A stretch of 64,000 bases of DNA, taken from NCBI RefSeq assembly GCF_008580665.1, contig NZ_BKDJ01000002.1, positions 124,001 to 188,000 of the forward strand, in the 5' to 3' direction. Below, piece by piece: positions 19,393-31,481 of this stretch. The notes beneath the pieces were generated by a model. The model was given only the letters and a program-made list of their open reading frames with translations. It made no database searches and was not told the origin of the DNA. Position 1 is the first letter of the stretch. Every line of letters starts with the position of its first letter. The DNA is from Zafaria cholistanensis. Its GTDB lineage: Bacteria; Actinomycetota; Actinomycetes; Actinomycetales; Micrococcaceae. Position numbers and translations under genes: made by a program.

Positions 19393-21531
19393 CTACAGGA
19401 CGTCGTCGGGGTCGATCCGGACGTGGACCACCGGTTCGCGGGCCGCGCTGGAGACCGCCTTGCGCCGCCGCAGCTCGGCGGTGACGGAGGCCCCGTCCGC
19501 GTAGCCGAAGAACAGCAGCCAACGGTGCCCGTCCTCCTCAAGTACCGGCCCGTTCACGCGCACCCCCTCGGGCAGGGCGAGGCCCCCGACGAACCGGTCC
19601 GCGGCTTCAGCGGGTCCGGTAACGACGGCGGTGCGCACCGCGGGGGGAAGTCCGAGCTCGCGCCGCAGGGCCAGTTCCCGCTCCGCATACGCGGCCGGGT
19701 CCCACCGCACCAGGGCGCGCAGCGGGTCCGAGTCCTGCGCGGCGGCCACCACGGTGCCGCCCTCGCGCGAGGGCCGGGCCAGCGCCGCCGCCGACATCCA
19801 CCGGTGCAGCACCTCCTCCCCCGTGCGCAGGCCATCGCGGGCCAGCATGCGGTCTCCGTCCAGCAGCAGCACGGCCGCGTATCCGCCCTCGGCCACCGGT
19901 TCGGCGCCGGGAGTAGCCACCACCAGGGCCGGGCGGGCGGGAACGCTGTCCCGGGGGCTGGCCCCGGTGGCGCTGACCACCGGAACCTGGGGGAAGGCCC
20001 GGCCGAGCTCCTCGGCGGTGCGGTCCGCCCCAATGGTGCTGGCACGCAACCGGGTGCCGCCGCAGGCCGGGCACGACCAACCCGGGGCGTGCCCGCCACA
20101 CCACCGGCAGTCAGGGGCGGAGTGCGCGTCGCGGTATCCCAGCGGGCCGGTGCACCGGAGGCAGCGGGCAGGTTCGCCGCAGCGCTGGCAGCGCAGTGCC
20201 GGGACGAACCCGGTGCGCGCGACCTGGACCAGCACCGGGCCCCGCTCCAGGGCGTCCCGGGCGGCCTGCCACGCCACCCGCGGCAGCCGGGCCGCGTGCA
20301 GCAGCGGGTCGCGCTCCTGCTCGAAGGAGTCGGAACTGGCCACCACCCGCGGAGCAGCCGCGCGCAGCACGGACCGCGGCGGAGCCAGTTCGGAGGCCCA
20401 CCCGGCCAGGACCAGCCGCTGGGCCTCGGCGCTGCGGCCATGGGCGAGCAGCAGCAGCCCGGCACCGGCCTGGCTGGCCCGCAGCAGCAGGGCCTCGCGG
20501 GCATGGTGGTAGGGGGCACGCGGTTCGGCGTGGCTGGAATCGTGGTCCTCCCAGACCACGAACAGGCCCGGGTCGTGCACGGGCGCGAACGCCGCGTTGC
20601 GGGTGCCCACGGCCAGGCGCACGGTGCCGCGGGAGACACGCAGGAAACTGCGGTAGCGCGGGGTGGCGCCGTCGTCGGCGGACAGCCGGGCGTAGCTGCC
20701 CTCGCCGAAGGCATCGTCCAGGACCGTGCACAGGCGGCTGAGGTCCCGGGCATCGGGAACCACCACGACGGCGCCGCGCCCCGAGCGCAGGCACGCCCCT
20801 ACCGCCTCTGCCACCAGGGCGGGCCAGCCGCCGGGCTGGTTGGGCAGCACGGTGGCCACCGCCCGTGGGGATGCCCCGGCGGCGAGGGCCGCGGCAAAGG
20901 CTGCGCCGCCGTCGTATTCCGGCAGCAGCAGCGGCCCGGGGCCGGGCACCACCGGCACCGGGTCTCCGGGCGGTTCCCGCTCGACCCGGGCCATGCGCGG
21001 GGGAACGGCGCTGCGCAGGACATCGGAGACGGTGCCGGCGTAGCGGGCGGCCACCGCCTCGCACAGGGACAGCACGTCCGGACGCAGGACGCGTTCGGCC
21101 GAAACGATGGTGCGCAGCGGCTGCAGGCGCACCCCGGGCTCGGACCCGCTGCGGCGCTCCACGATGAAGCCGGGCAGTTCCTGCCCGCCGAACCTGACCT
21201 TGACCCGCACCCCGGGCAGGGCGGTGGCCGCCAGTTCCCGCGGGACGAGGTAGTCGAAGGGCCGGTCCAGGTGCGGGACCGGAGTCTCCAGCACGACGCG
21301 GGCCACCGGATCCACCTCCGCGGCATCAGCCGGGAACCCGGTGGACCCGGCCCCGCCCGCACCGGGCAGCTCCAGGCCGGGCAGCTCCAGGCCGGGCAGC
21401 TTTAGGTCTGGCAAGTCCGGCTCGGGCGGTTCCAGGCCGGGCAGGACAGGGCCCGACAGGACAGGGCCGGACAGGACAGGGCCGGGCTGTCCGTCCTGCC
21501 CCGGGATCAGGGCCTGCCGGTTGGAGTCCAC
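19393..21531 (-). CDS. priA: Actinobacterial-type primosomal protein N' (PriA), helicase motifs degenerate
   Basis: Replication-restart protein of the PriA family, 712 residues. A variable N-terminus with eight pentapeptide repeats (about residues 17-56) leads to the DNA-binding domain (VARVVLETPVPHLDRPFDYLVP). The helicase region lacks a recognisable Walker A GxGKT (SGRGAVVVVPDARDLSRL stands there), as known for actinobacterial homologues, so helicase activity is unlikely. Eight zinc-binding Cys lie at about residues 446-490 (CQRCGEPARCLRC, CRWCGG, CPACGG). GTG at 21531 has GGGGAGAGG upstream. It lies downstream of metK. Confidence 0.9.
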   Translation of the reverse strand: MDSNRQALIPGQDGQPGPVLSGPVLSGPVLPGLEPPEPDLPDLKLPGLELPGLELPGAGGAGSTGFPADAAEVDPVARVVLETPVPHLDRPFDYLVPRELAATALPGVRVKVRFGGQELPGFIVERRSGSEPGVRLQPLRTIVSAERVLRPDVLSLCEAVAARYAGTVSDVLRSAVPPRMARVEREPPGDPVPVVPGPGPLLLPEYDGGAAFAAALAAGASPRAVATVLPNQPGGWPALVAEAVGACLRSGRGAVVVVPDARDLSRLCTVLDDAFGEGSYARLSADDGATPRYRSFLRVSRGTVRLAVGTRNAAFAPVHDPGLFVVWEDHDSSHAEPRAPYHHAREALLLRASQAGAGLLLLAHGRSAEAQRLVLAGWASELAPPRSVLRAAAPRVVASSDSFEQERDPLLHAARLPRVAWQAARDALERGPVLVQVARTGFVPALRCQRCGEPARCLRCTGPLGYRDAHSAPDCRWCGGHAPGWSCPACGGTRLRASTIGADRTAEELGRAFPQVPVVSATGASPRDSVPARPALVVATPGAEPVAEGGYAAVLLLDGDRMLARDGLRTGEEVLHRWMSAAALARPSREGGTVVAAAQDSDPLRALVRWDPAAYAERELALRRELGLPPAVRTAVVTGPAEAADRFVGGLALPEGVRVNGPVLEEDGHRWLLFFGYADGASVTAELRRRKAVSSAAREPVVHVRIDPDDVL
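21364..21483 (-). repeat. Eight 15-bp tandem repeats in the 5' end of priA
   Basis: Fifteen-bp units run from 21364 to 21483: five based on GGGCAGCTCCAGGCC and three based on GGACAGGACAGGGCC. They encode degenerate pentapeptides of the GLELP, DLKLP and GPVLS types. In-frame unit length and near-identity suggest recent slippage expansion in a disordered tail. Confidence 0.9.
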
Positions 21532-21703
21532 TGCGTCCTCTCCCCTGCACCTGCCATGAAAACCGCGCCTGTCGTGGAAACCGCCCCCTGCCTCAAGCCC
21601 TCCCTAAGCCTTGCCCCAACAGCGTTTCTCCGGGAACCGGTTCTCGGGGGAAGCCGGCCCCGGGAAGCGGGCCCGAGGGAAACGGGCCCGAGGGAAGCGG
21701 GCC

Positions 21704-22909
21704 TCAGAAGTTGACGAAGCTGCGCAGCGCCTCGACGCGGTTGGTCAGCTCCCAGGTGAACTCGGGCTCCTCGCGGCCAAAGTGCCCGTGCGCGGCGGTG
21801 CGCTGGTAGATGGGGCGCTTGAGGTTCAGGTCCTCGATGATGCCCAGCGGGCGCAGGTCGAAGACCTCCTCGATGGCCCGGGAGATCAGCCGCGGGTCCA
21901 CCGTCTCGGTGCCGAAGGTCTCCACGTACAGGCCCACGGGACGGGCCACGCCAATCGCGTAGGCGACCTGCACCTCGGCGCGGCGGGCCAGGCCCGCGGC
22001 GACGACGTTCTTGGCGACCCAGCGCATCGCGTACGCCGCGGAGCGGTCCACCTTCGAGGGATCCTTGCCGGAGAAGGCGCCGCCTCCGTGCCGGGCGAAT
22101 CCGCCGTAGGTGTCGACGATGATCTTGCGGCCGGTCAGCCCGGCGTCGCCGACGGGACCGCCGATGACGAACGGGCCGGAGGGGTTGAGGATCACCCGGG
22201 TGGCGGAGGTGTCCAGGTCCGTGGTGGCCAGCACCGGCTTGACGACCTCCTCCCAGAGGGCGTCCTTCAGGTCGGCCAGGGAGAGCCCCTCGGCGTGCTG
22301 GGAGGACACCACGACGGTGTTCACGGACACCGGCTTGTCACCGTCGTATCCCACGGTCACCTGGGTCTTGCCGTCGGGGCGCAGCAGCGGCTCGATGCCG
22401 GTCTTGCGGGCTTCGGTCAGGCGCTCGGACAGGCGGTGGGCCAGGTGGATCGGCGTGGGCATGAACACGTCGGTCTCGTCGGAGGCGTAGCCGAACATCA
22501 GGCCCTGGTCGCCGGCGCCCTGCAGGTCGCGCGCGTCGGTTTGGATGCCCTCGCGGGCCTCCAGGGAGTTGAAGACGCCGTCGGCGATGTCCTGGGACTG
22601 CTGGCCGATGGAGATCGACACGCCGCAGCGGGCGCCGTCGAAGCCGTTGGCGGAGGAGTCGTAGCCGATGCCCAGGATGGTGTCGCGGACAATTTGCGGG
22701 ATTTCGACGTACGCGTCGGTGGTGACTTCGCCGGCCACGTGCACCAGGCCGGTAGTGGTGAGGGTCTCCACCGCCACGCGCGAGTCGGGGTCCTTAGCCA
22801 ACAGGGCGTCGAGGATGGCGTCGCTGATCTGGTCGCAGATCTTGTCCGGGTGGCCCTCGGTCACCGATTCGGAGGTGAACAGGCGCAGGGAAGAGTTCTC
22901 AGAAGTCAC
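21704..22909 (-). CDS. metK: S-adenosylmethionine synthetase
   Basis: Makes SAM from methionine and ATP; 401 residues. The motifs are complete: [29 protein letters not shown] (signature 1) and [19 protein letters not shown] (signature 2). GTG at 22909 lies about 9 nt after the coaBC stop, so it is read from the mihF-gmk-rpoZ-coaBC transcript. No SAM riboswitch is visible in the short gap. The 170 nt after it, before priA, contain GGGAAGCGGGCCCGAG-like direct repeats. Confidence 0.98.
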   Translation of the reverse strand: MTSENSSLRLFTSESVTEGHPDKICDQISDAILDALLAKDPDSRVAVETLTTTGLVHVAGEVTTDAYVEIPQIVRDTILGIGYDSSANGFDGARCGVSISIGQQSQDIADGVFNSLEAREGIQTDARDLQGAGDQGLMFGYASDETDVFMPTPIHLAHRLSERLTEARKTGIEPLLRPDGKTQVTVGYDGDKPVSVNTVVVSSQHAEGLSLADLKDALWEEVVKPVLATTDLDTSATRVILNPSGPFVIGGPVGDAGLTGRKIIVDTYGGFARHGGGAFSGKDPSKVDRSAAYAMRWVAKNVVAAGLARRAEVQVAYAIGVARPVGLYVETFGTETVDPRLISRAIEEVFDLRPLGIIEDLNLKRPIYQRTAAHGHFGREEPEFTWELTNRVEALRSFVNF

Positions 22910-22918
22910 CGGGACAGT

Positions 22919-24169
22919 TTACCGGCTCAGCGCCTCGGCGATCACCGCGACGACACCCGAGGCAACCTCGTCCTTGGTGCCGGAAAACGTGCGCGGGGCC
23001 GAGCCGTCCGCGGCCAGCACGGTCACGTCGTTGCTGTCGGCGCCGAAGACCAGGTCTTCCCCCACCTGGTTGACCACCAGCAGTTCGCAGCCCTTGGAGG
23101 CCAGCTTGCGCGCCGCGTGTTCCAGCACGCCGGCGGTGGCGTCGCCGGTCTCCGCGGCGAAGCCGACGATCAGCCGCGGCATCCGGGTTCCGGGGCCCCC
23201 GGCGGTGCGCCGGGCGACGGCCTCGGCCAGGATGTCCGGATTGCGGACCAGCGTGATGACCGGGTCCTGGCCGTCCTCGCGCTTCTTGATCTTCGCGTCC
23301 GCATAGGTGGCGGGGCGGAAGTCGGCGACGGCCGCGGCCATTACCAGTGCGTCGGCGCCCTCGGCGGCGGCCAGTACGGCATCGCGCAGCTGGAGCGCGG
23401 TGGAGGCGGTGCTCACCTCGACGCCGGCGGGGACGGGGGTTTCCAGGTGGGCGGCCACGAAGCGCACGGCGGCTCCGGCGGCCAGGGCGGCCCGGGCGAT
23501 CGCCGCGCCCTGCTTGCCGGAGGACCTGTTGCCCAGGTAGCGCACCGGGTCCAGCGGCTCGCGGGTGCCGCCGGCGCTGACCACGACGGTGCGTCCGGCC
23601 AGCGGGCGGGCCGTCATGGCCGGCGGGAAGTCCTCCCGGAGGAGCGGGGCCAGCGCGGCGAACAGGTCCGCGGGTTCGGGAAGGCGGCCGGGACCGGAGT
23701 CCTTCCCGGTGAGGCGGCCTACGGCCGGGTCGATCACCAGCGCGCCGCGGGCCCGCAGCGTGGCGACGTTGGCCTGCGTGGCGGGATGCTCCCACATCTC
23801 GGTGTGCATCGCCGGGGCGAAGGCCACCGGGGCGCGGGAGGCGAGCAGGGTGTTGGTGAGCAGGTCGTTGGCCAGCCCGGCGGCGGCGCGGGCGAGCACG
23901 TCGGCGGTCGCCGGCGCCACCACCACAAGGTCCGCCTCCTGGCCCAGGCGCACGTGGTTGACGGTGTCGACGGCGTCGAAGACATCGGCGGTGACGGGGC
24001 GCCCGGACAGGGCCTCCCATGTCGCCCTGCCGACGAAGTCCAGCGCCGCGCGCGTGGGCACGACGTCGACGTGGTGGCCCGCCTCCTTAAACAGCCGCAG
24101 CAGCGACGCGACCTTGAAGGCCGCGATGCCGCCGCCGACACCAAGGACAATGCGCCGCTGCTGCGCCAT
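22919..24169 (-). CDS. coaBC: Bifunctional phosphopantothenoylcysteine decarboxylase / phosphopantothenate-cysteine ligase
   Basis: Two consecutive steps of coenzyme A synthesis in one 416-residue protein. The N-terminal flavodoxin-like CoaC domain has GVGGGIAAFK, catalytic His in VNHVRLGQ and the APATAD segment. The PxMNxxMW motif is PAMHTEMW, with His for Asn, a form I recall in mycobacteria. The C-terminal CoaB domain (from about residue 187) has VVVSAGGTREPLDPVRYLGN, NRSSGKQG, AAAVADFRP and the KIKK loop. It lies between rpoZ and metK in one operon. Confidence 0.96.
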   Translation of the reverse strand: MAQQRRIVLGVGGGIAAFKVASLLRLFKEAGHHVDVVPTRAALDFVGRATWEALSGRPVTADVFDAVDTVNHVRLGQEADLVVVAPATADVLARAAAGLANDLLTNTLLASRAPVAFAPAMHTEMWEHPATQANVATLRARGALVIDPAVGRLTGKDSGPGRLPEPADLFAALAPLLREDFPPAMTARPLAGRTVVVSAGGTREPLDPVRYLGNRSSGKQGAAIARAALAAGAAVRFVAAHLETPVPAGVEVSTASTALQLRDAVLAAAEGADALVMAAAVADFRPATYADAKIKKREDGQDPVITLVRNPDILAEAVARRTAGGPGTRMPRLIVGFAAETGDATAGVLEHAARKLASKGCELLVVNQVGEDLVFGADSNDVTVLAADGSAPRTFSGTKDEVASGVVAVIAEALSR

Positions 24170-24178
24170 CAGGGGGTG

Positions 24179-24442
24179 CTACTCCGCGGGTTCGGTGATC
24201 GGGGTGACCTGGAGCAGGCCAGCGTTGATCTCGCGCAGGGCAATCGAAAGGGGCTTCTCGTTCAGCTTGGTGTCAACGAGCGGTCCCACGTACTCGAACA
24301 GGCCCTCGTGCAGCTGGGCGTAGTAGGCGTTGATCTGGCGCGCGCGCTTGGCGGAGTTGATCACCAGGGCGTACTTGGAGTCGGTGGTCTTCAGCAGATC
24401 GTCGATCGGCGGGTTGATGATGCCCTCAAGGTTCGTGGACAC
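24179..24442 (-). CDS. rpoZ: RNA polymerase omega subunit
   Basis: Assembly and stability subunit of RNA polymerase, 87 residues. The family core is present: [20 protein letters not shown], then [11 protein letters not shown] and a C-terminal [16 protein letters not shown] start at 24442 with GGAGG 6 nt upstream. It lies between gmk and coaBC, the usual actinobacterial order. Confidence 0.95.
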   Translation of the reverse strand: MSTNLEGIINPPIDDLLKTTDSKYALVINSAKRARQINAYYAQLHEGLFEYVGPLVDTKLNEKPLSIALREINAGLLQVTPITEPAE

Positions 24443-24509
24443 GAAGCCTCCAAAATATTCTGTGAGTGGGTCGATGGTGCCGGCCGGTCCCGGGCTCCGG
24501 CGCGCGGTT

Positions 24510-25088
24510 TCAGTGCGCGTGCGGCTCCAGGCCCATCAGGGAAACCAGTTCGTCCGCGGCACGCCGGATGTCGTCGTTCACGATGGTGACGTCGAATTCC
24601 GGTTCCGCGGCGAGTTCCAGTTTAGCGGTTTCCAGGCGCCGCTGTTGCTCCTCGGCGCTTTCGGTGCCGCGGCCGACCAGCCGGCGCACCAATTCGTCCC
24701 ACGAGGGGGGCGCCAGGAACACGAATTTGGCCTCGGGCATGGACTTTTTCACCTGGCGGGCGCCCTGGAGGTCGATTTCGAGCAGGACGTGCTTTCCTGC
24801 GGCGGCGGCCTCCTCCACCTTGGAGCGGATGGTGCCGTAGCTGTTGCGCCCGTGGACGACGGCCCACTCCAGCATCTGGCCCTCCTCGACCAGTTGCGCG
24901 AAGGCCTCGGGGCCGACGAAGTAGTAGTGCACCCCGTCCTTCTCGCCGGGGCGGGGGTCGCGCGTGGTGGCCGAGACCGAGAGCCACACCTCCGGGTAGT
25001 TGTCCCGGATATAGGTTGAAATCGTTCCCTTGCCGACCGCGGTGGGGCCGGCAAGGACGGTCACGGTGGGGTGGCTCTTGGCCGTCAT
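24510..25088 (-). CDS. gmk: Guanylate kinase
   Basis: Phosphorylates GMP to GDP; 192 residues. The P-loop is [11 protein letters not shown] near residue 16, the GMP-binding segment contains [21 protein letters not shown], and [11 protein letters not shown] plus [12 protein letters not shown] follow. The ATG at 25088 lies about 21 nt after the mihF stop. It is part of mihF-gmk-rpoZ-coaBC-metK. Confidence 0.97.
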   Translation of the reverse strand: MTAKSHPTVTVLAGPTAVGKGTISTYIRDNYPEVWLSVSATTRDPRPGEKDGVHYYFVGPEAFAQLVEEGQMLEWAVVHGRNSYGTIRSKVEEAAAAGKHVLLEIDLQGARQVKKSMPEAKFVFLAPPSWDELVRRLVGRGTESAEEQQRRLETAKLELAAEPEFDVTIVNDDIRRAADELVSLMGLEPHAH

Positions 25089-25109
25089 CTTGTCCTTCGG
25101 GTGGATCTT

Positions 25110-25442
25110 TCAGTGTTTCGCGGGCGGTGTGGCCGTGAAATGCTCCACCAGCGCCTGCTGCTGCTTGCGGCCGAGGCCGCGCAGCCTGCGGCTCGGGGAG
25201 ATCCCAAGCCGTTCCATCAGTGCCGCGGCACGGATCTGCCCGACGCCGGGAACGGCCTCGAGCAGGTCCGCGACGCGGAGGCGGCCGACGGCATCGTCGT
25301 CCGGGACCAGCTCGAGCAGTTCCGTGATGCCGAGGCGTCCGGAACCGAACGCCTCCTTCACCTCGGCCCTGCGGGTGCGGGCCTGAAGGGCCTTGGCCCG
25401 GGCCTTGGCCCGGTCCTCGTCTGACAGCGACTTCAAAACCAT
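25110..25442 (-). CDS. mihF: Actinobacterial integration host factor (mIHF)
   Basis: Nucleoid-associated DNA-binding protein unrelated to enterobacterial IHF; essential in mycobacteria. The 110-residue protein has a basic Ala/Lys/Arg-rich N-terminal helix and a helix-two-turn-helix core with RLRVADLLEAVPGVGQIRAA, then LMERLGISPSRRLRGLGRKQ. The ATG at 25442 is preceded by GGGGAG. It leads the operon from a recognisable promoter. Confidence 0.93.
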   Translation of the reverse strand: MVLKSLSDEDRAKARAKALQARTRRAEVKEAFGSGRLGITELLELVPDDDAVGRLRVADLLEAVPGVGQIRAAALMERLGISPSRRLRGLGRKQQQALVEHFTATPPAKH

Positions 25443-25497
25443 CCTCGCACTCCCCGTTGACTAGCGCATCGATGTTCAGGCGGGTACGCCTGCACCG

Positions 25498-25526
25498 AAC
25501 CTAGCGAACCGGGACCAGCCGCGCAA
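25498..25526 (-). promoter_or_regulatory. mihF operon promoter (TTGCGC-N17-TAGGTT)
   Basis: The -35 TTGCGC is at 25526-25521, with a 17-nt spacer and the -10 TAGGTT at 25503-25498. This gives a leader of about 48 nt to the mihF ATG. It sits just after the pyrF terminator hairpin. Confidence 0.65.
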
Positions 25527-25537
25527 TGGTGGCCTGC

Positions 25538-25575
25538 CCCCTGTTCCGGCCGCGGGCGGGCGGCCGGAACAGGGG
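25538..25575. terminator. Perfect 16-bp inverted repeat after pyrF (probable terminator)
   Basis: Arms 25538-25553 and 25560-25575 are perfectly complementary with a 6-nt loop, ending 4 nt from the pyrF stop. No U-tract follows on the pyrF strand, which is common for actinobacterial terminators. It separates the pyr operon from the mihF promoter. Confidence 0.8.
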
Positions 25576-25579
25576 CGGG

Positions 25580-26450
25580 TCAGAGGAGCGAGTCGCGGGT
25601 GCGCAGCGCGGCCTGGAGCAGGGCCGCGCGGTCCGGTCCCGTCCGCAGGATCTCGCGGCTGCTGGTGCCCAGGATCTGCGGCCAGCAGTCGGCGAATGCG
25701 GCCTTCATGTCCGCTCCGGTTGCGCCCTGCGCGCCCAGGCCGGGGGCGAGGATCGGGGCCCGGGTGGAGCCCAGTTCGATCCCCAGCCGCACCAGGTCCG
25801 GGCCGACAGTCGCCCCGATGACCAGGCCGGTGCTGCCCAGGGCTTCGACGGGGGCGTTCTCGCGGGCCACGGCGGCCACGATCCGGCGGGCGACCGAGTC
25901 GGTCCCGCCGACGTGCTGCACCGAGGCGCCCTCCGGGTTGGAGGTCAGTCCGAGCACGAACACACCGCGTCCGGTGGACGCGGCCAGGTCCAGGGCCGGA
26001 CGCAGCGACTCGTAGCCCAGGTACGGGCTCAGGGTCACCGCGTCGGCGGCCAGCGCCGAGCCCTCCCCCAGCCAGGCATCGGCGTAGGCGGCCATGGTGG
26101 AGCCGATGTCTCCCCGCTTGGCGTCCGCGATGCTGAGCAGGTCCGCTTGGGCGCAGGCGGCCAGCGTCTCCTCAAGCACGGCGATGCCGCGCGAGCCGTG
26201 CCGCTCGTAGAGGGCAACCTGCGGCTTGACCGCGGCGACCTGCCTGGCAACGGCCTCGACGACGGTGAGCGAGAAGGCGCGCAGCCCCTCGGCGTCGTCG
26301 GCCAGGCCCCAGCCGGCCAGCAGGCCCGGGTGCGGGTCGATCCCCACGCACAGCGGGCCGCGGGCCGCCATGGCCGCGGCCAGGCGCTGCCCGAACGGAC
26401 GCCGGGCGGCGGTGGCCGCCTGCCGCCCGGCGTCGCGGGCCTCGGCCGAC

Positions 26451-26458
<8 letters not shown>
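25580..26458 (-). CDS. pyrF: Orotidine 5'-phosphate decarboxylase (class 2)
   Basis: Last step of UMP synthesis. The 292-residue protein has the long mycobacterial-type form, with [23 protein letters not shown] and the catalytic [10 protein letters not shown] (Asp-Lys-Asp). Its start overlaps the carB end by 8 nt, marking it as the last gene of the pyr operon. A strong inverted repeat follows. Confidence 0.97.
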
Positions 26459-29746
<3,288 letters not shown>

Positions 29747-29747
<1 letters not shown>

Positions 29748-30937
29748 TACTTCTCTCCCTTGGGGTCGGCGGCGGCGCCGGTCTTGGCCTGGGCCATGAC
29801 GTCGATGAAGCGGTCAAAGAGGTAGGCGGAGTCGTGCGGACCCGCGGCTGCCTCCGGGTGGTACTGGACGGAGAAGGCCGGGATGTCCAGGCAGCGCAGC
29901 CCCTCGACGACCTGGTCGTTGAGGCTCACGTGGGACACCTCGACGCGTCCGAAGCGGGCCTCCGGGGCGGTGGTCGCGCCCTCCAGCGGGGCGTCGACGG
30001 CGAAGCCGTGGTTCTGGCTGGTGATCTCCACCTTGCCGGTGGTGCGGTCCATGACGGGCTGGTTGATGCCGCGATGGCCGTAGCGCAGCTTGTAGGTCCC
30101 GAAGCCGAGGGCGCGGCCGAGGATCTGGTTGCCGAAGCAGATGCCGAAGAACGGCAGCCTGCGGTCCAGGACCTCGCGCAGCAGGCCCACCTGGGTGTCG
30201 GCGGTGGCCGGGTCGCCGGGGCCGTTGGAGACGAACACGCCGTCCGGGTTCACGGCCAGGATGTCCTCGAAGGTGGAGGTGGCGGGCAGCACGTGCACGC
30301 GCACGCCGCGCCCGGCGAAGTGCTTCGGGGTCATGGACTTGATGCCCAGGTCCAGTGCGGCGACGGTGTAGAGGGGCTCGCCCGTCCATCCGAAGTCCGC
30401 CGGCTCCACGGTGTAGGCCTCATCGATGCTGACCTCCTCGGCCAGGCGGGCTCCCTTCATGGGCGCCTGTGCCTTGACGGCCTCCAGCAGCTCGGCCTCG
30501 GGGCGGGCGGCGTCGGCGCCGGAGAAGATGCCGGCCTTCATGGCCCCGCGCTCGCGCAGGTGGCGGGTGATGGCGCGGGTGTCCACGCCCTGGATCCCGA
30601 CGACGCCCTGCTCGGCAAGTTCCTCGTCGAGGGAGCGCTCGGAGCGCCAGTTGGAGGGGCGGCGGGCCGCGTCGCGGACAATGTAGCCGGCGACCCAGAT
30701 GCGCCGGGACTCTGCGTCCTCGCGGTTCACGCCGGTGTTGCCGATGTGCGGGGCCGTCTGGACGACGAGCTGGCGGGCGTAGGAGGGGTCGGTGATCGTC
30801 TCCTGGTAGCCGGTCATGCCGGTGGCGAACACGGCCTCGCCCAGGGCGGTGCCGGTTGCCCCGTAGCCGCGGCCGCGGAAGACGCGTCCGTCCTCGAGCA
30901 CCAGGACGGCTGGCTCGGTGGTGGTCTGTACGGTCAC
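29747..30937 (-). CDS. carA: Carbamoyl-phosphate synthase small subunit
   Basis: Glutamine amidotransferase subunit that feeds ammonia to CarB; 396 residues. The N-terminal CPSase domain starts [17 protein letters not shown]. The class I amidotransferase triad is visible: Cys in [10 protein letters not shown] (about residue 263) and His/Glu in [14 protein letters not shown] at 30937 overlaps the stop of the upstream membrane gene (GTGA) and has GAAGGA upstream. Starting further upstream would intrude on that gene. Confidence 0.97.
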
Positions 30938-31479
30938 TGGTTTTCCTTCTTTGCTGCGGTGTGGTCTGCCGGGTGGTTCGTGGTTCCGGACGGTGCCGGG
31001 AGGATGCGGTTCAGGGCCGCGACCAGCGCGGGCCGGTCGCCGTGGCGCCTGGGCCGGAAGCCGGTGTCGACCCCTTGGCCGCCCAGCCTCCAACCGATGA
31101 CCAGCAGGCCGTCCTTTTCGACGAACTTGCCGGCCATGCCGGATTCGAGGCGGACGCCGGTGAGGTCGGCCGCCGGGATGAACAGGTCGGGGGCGCCGGA
31201 GCGGCGCAGCACGGCGCCTTGTTCGACGATCTCCAGGACTGCGCCGGTGCGCAGCCCCAGCGAGTGGGTGGCGATGCGGTCAAGCCAGTCTCCCGCCGTC
31301 GTGGTGCAGATGTACTGGCCGTCGGCGACGGCCAGCGGTGCGCCCAGGGTGGCGGGGACTTCGGGCGGGGAGGCGACGCCGGCCTGGCGGCGCAGGCGGT
31401 TCCGCCATCCCAGCCCCATCAGGGCCAGGAGGAGGACGGTCACCGTCACGGTGGCCAGGAGTGCGGGAAGGTACTGCAC
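30934..31479 (-). CDS. Membrane PH-like protein of the pyrimidine operon, unknown function
   Basis: A 181-residue protein with one N-terminal membrane helix (residues 3-22, [21 protein letters not shown]) and a cytoplasmic beta-rich domain containing [15 protein letters not shown] and [15 protein letters not shown]. This resembles the bacterial PH-like proteins found between pyrC and carA in actinobacteria; Rv1382 in M. tuberculosis holds the same position. No function is established. GTG at 31479 is 2 nt after pyrC, and the stop overlaps carA. This strict embedding suggests a role linked to pyrimidine synthesis, but nothing in the sequence says which. Confidence 0.85.
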   Translation of the reverse strand: MQYLPALLATVTVTVLLLALMGLGWRNRLRRQAGVASPPEVPATLGAPLAVADGQYICTTTAGDWLDRIATHSLGLRTGAVLEIVEQGAVLRRSGAPDLFIPAADLTGVRLESGMAGKFVEKDGLLVIGWRLGGQGVDTGFRPRRHGDRPALVAALNRILPAPSGTTNHPADHTAAKKENQ

Positions 31480-31481
31480 GC

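Noticed and set aside
22910-22925. SAM riboswitch before metK
   Set aside because: The gap to coaBC is about 9 nt; there is no space for an aptamer.
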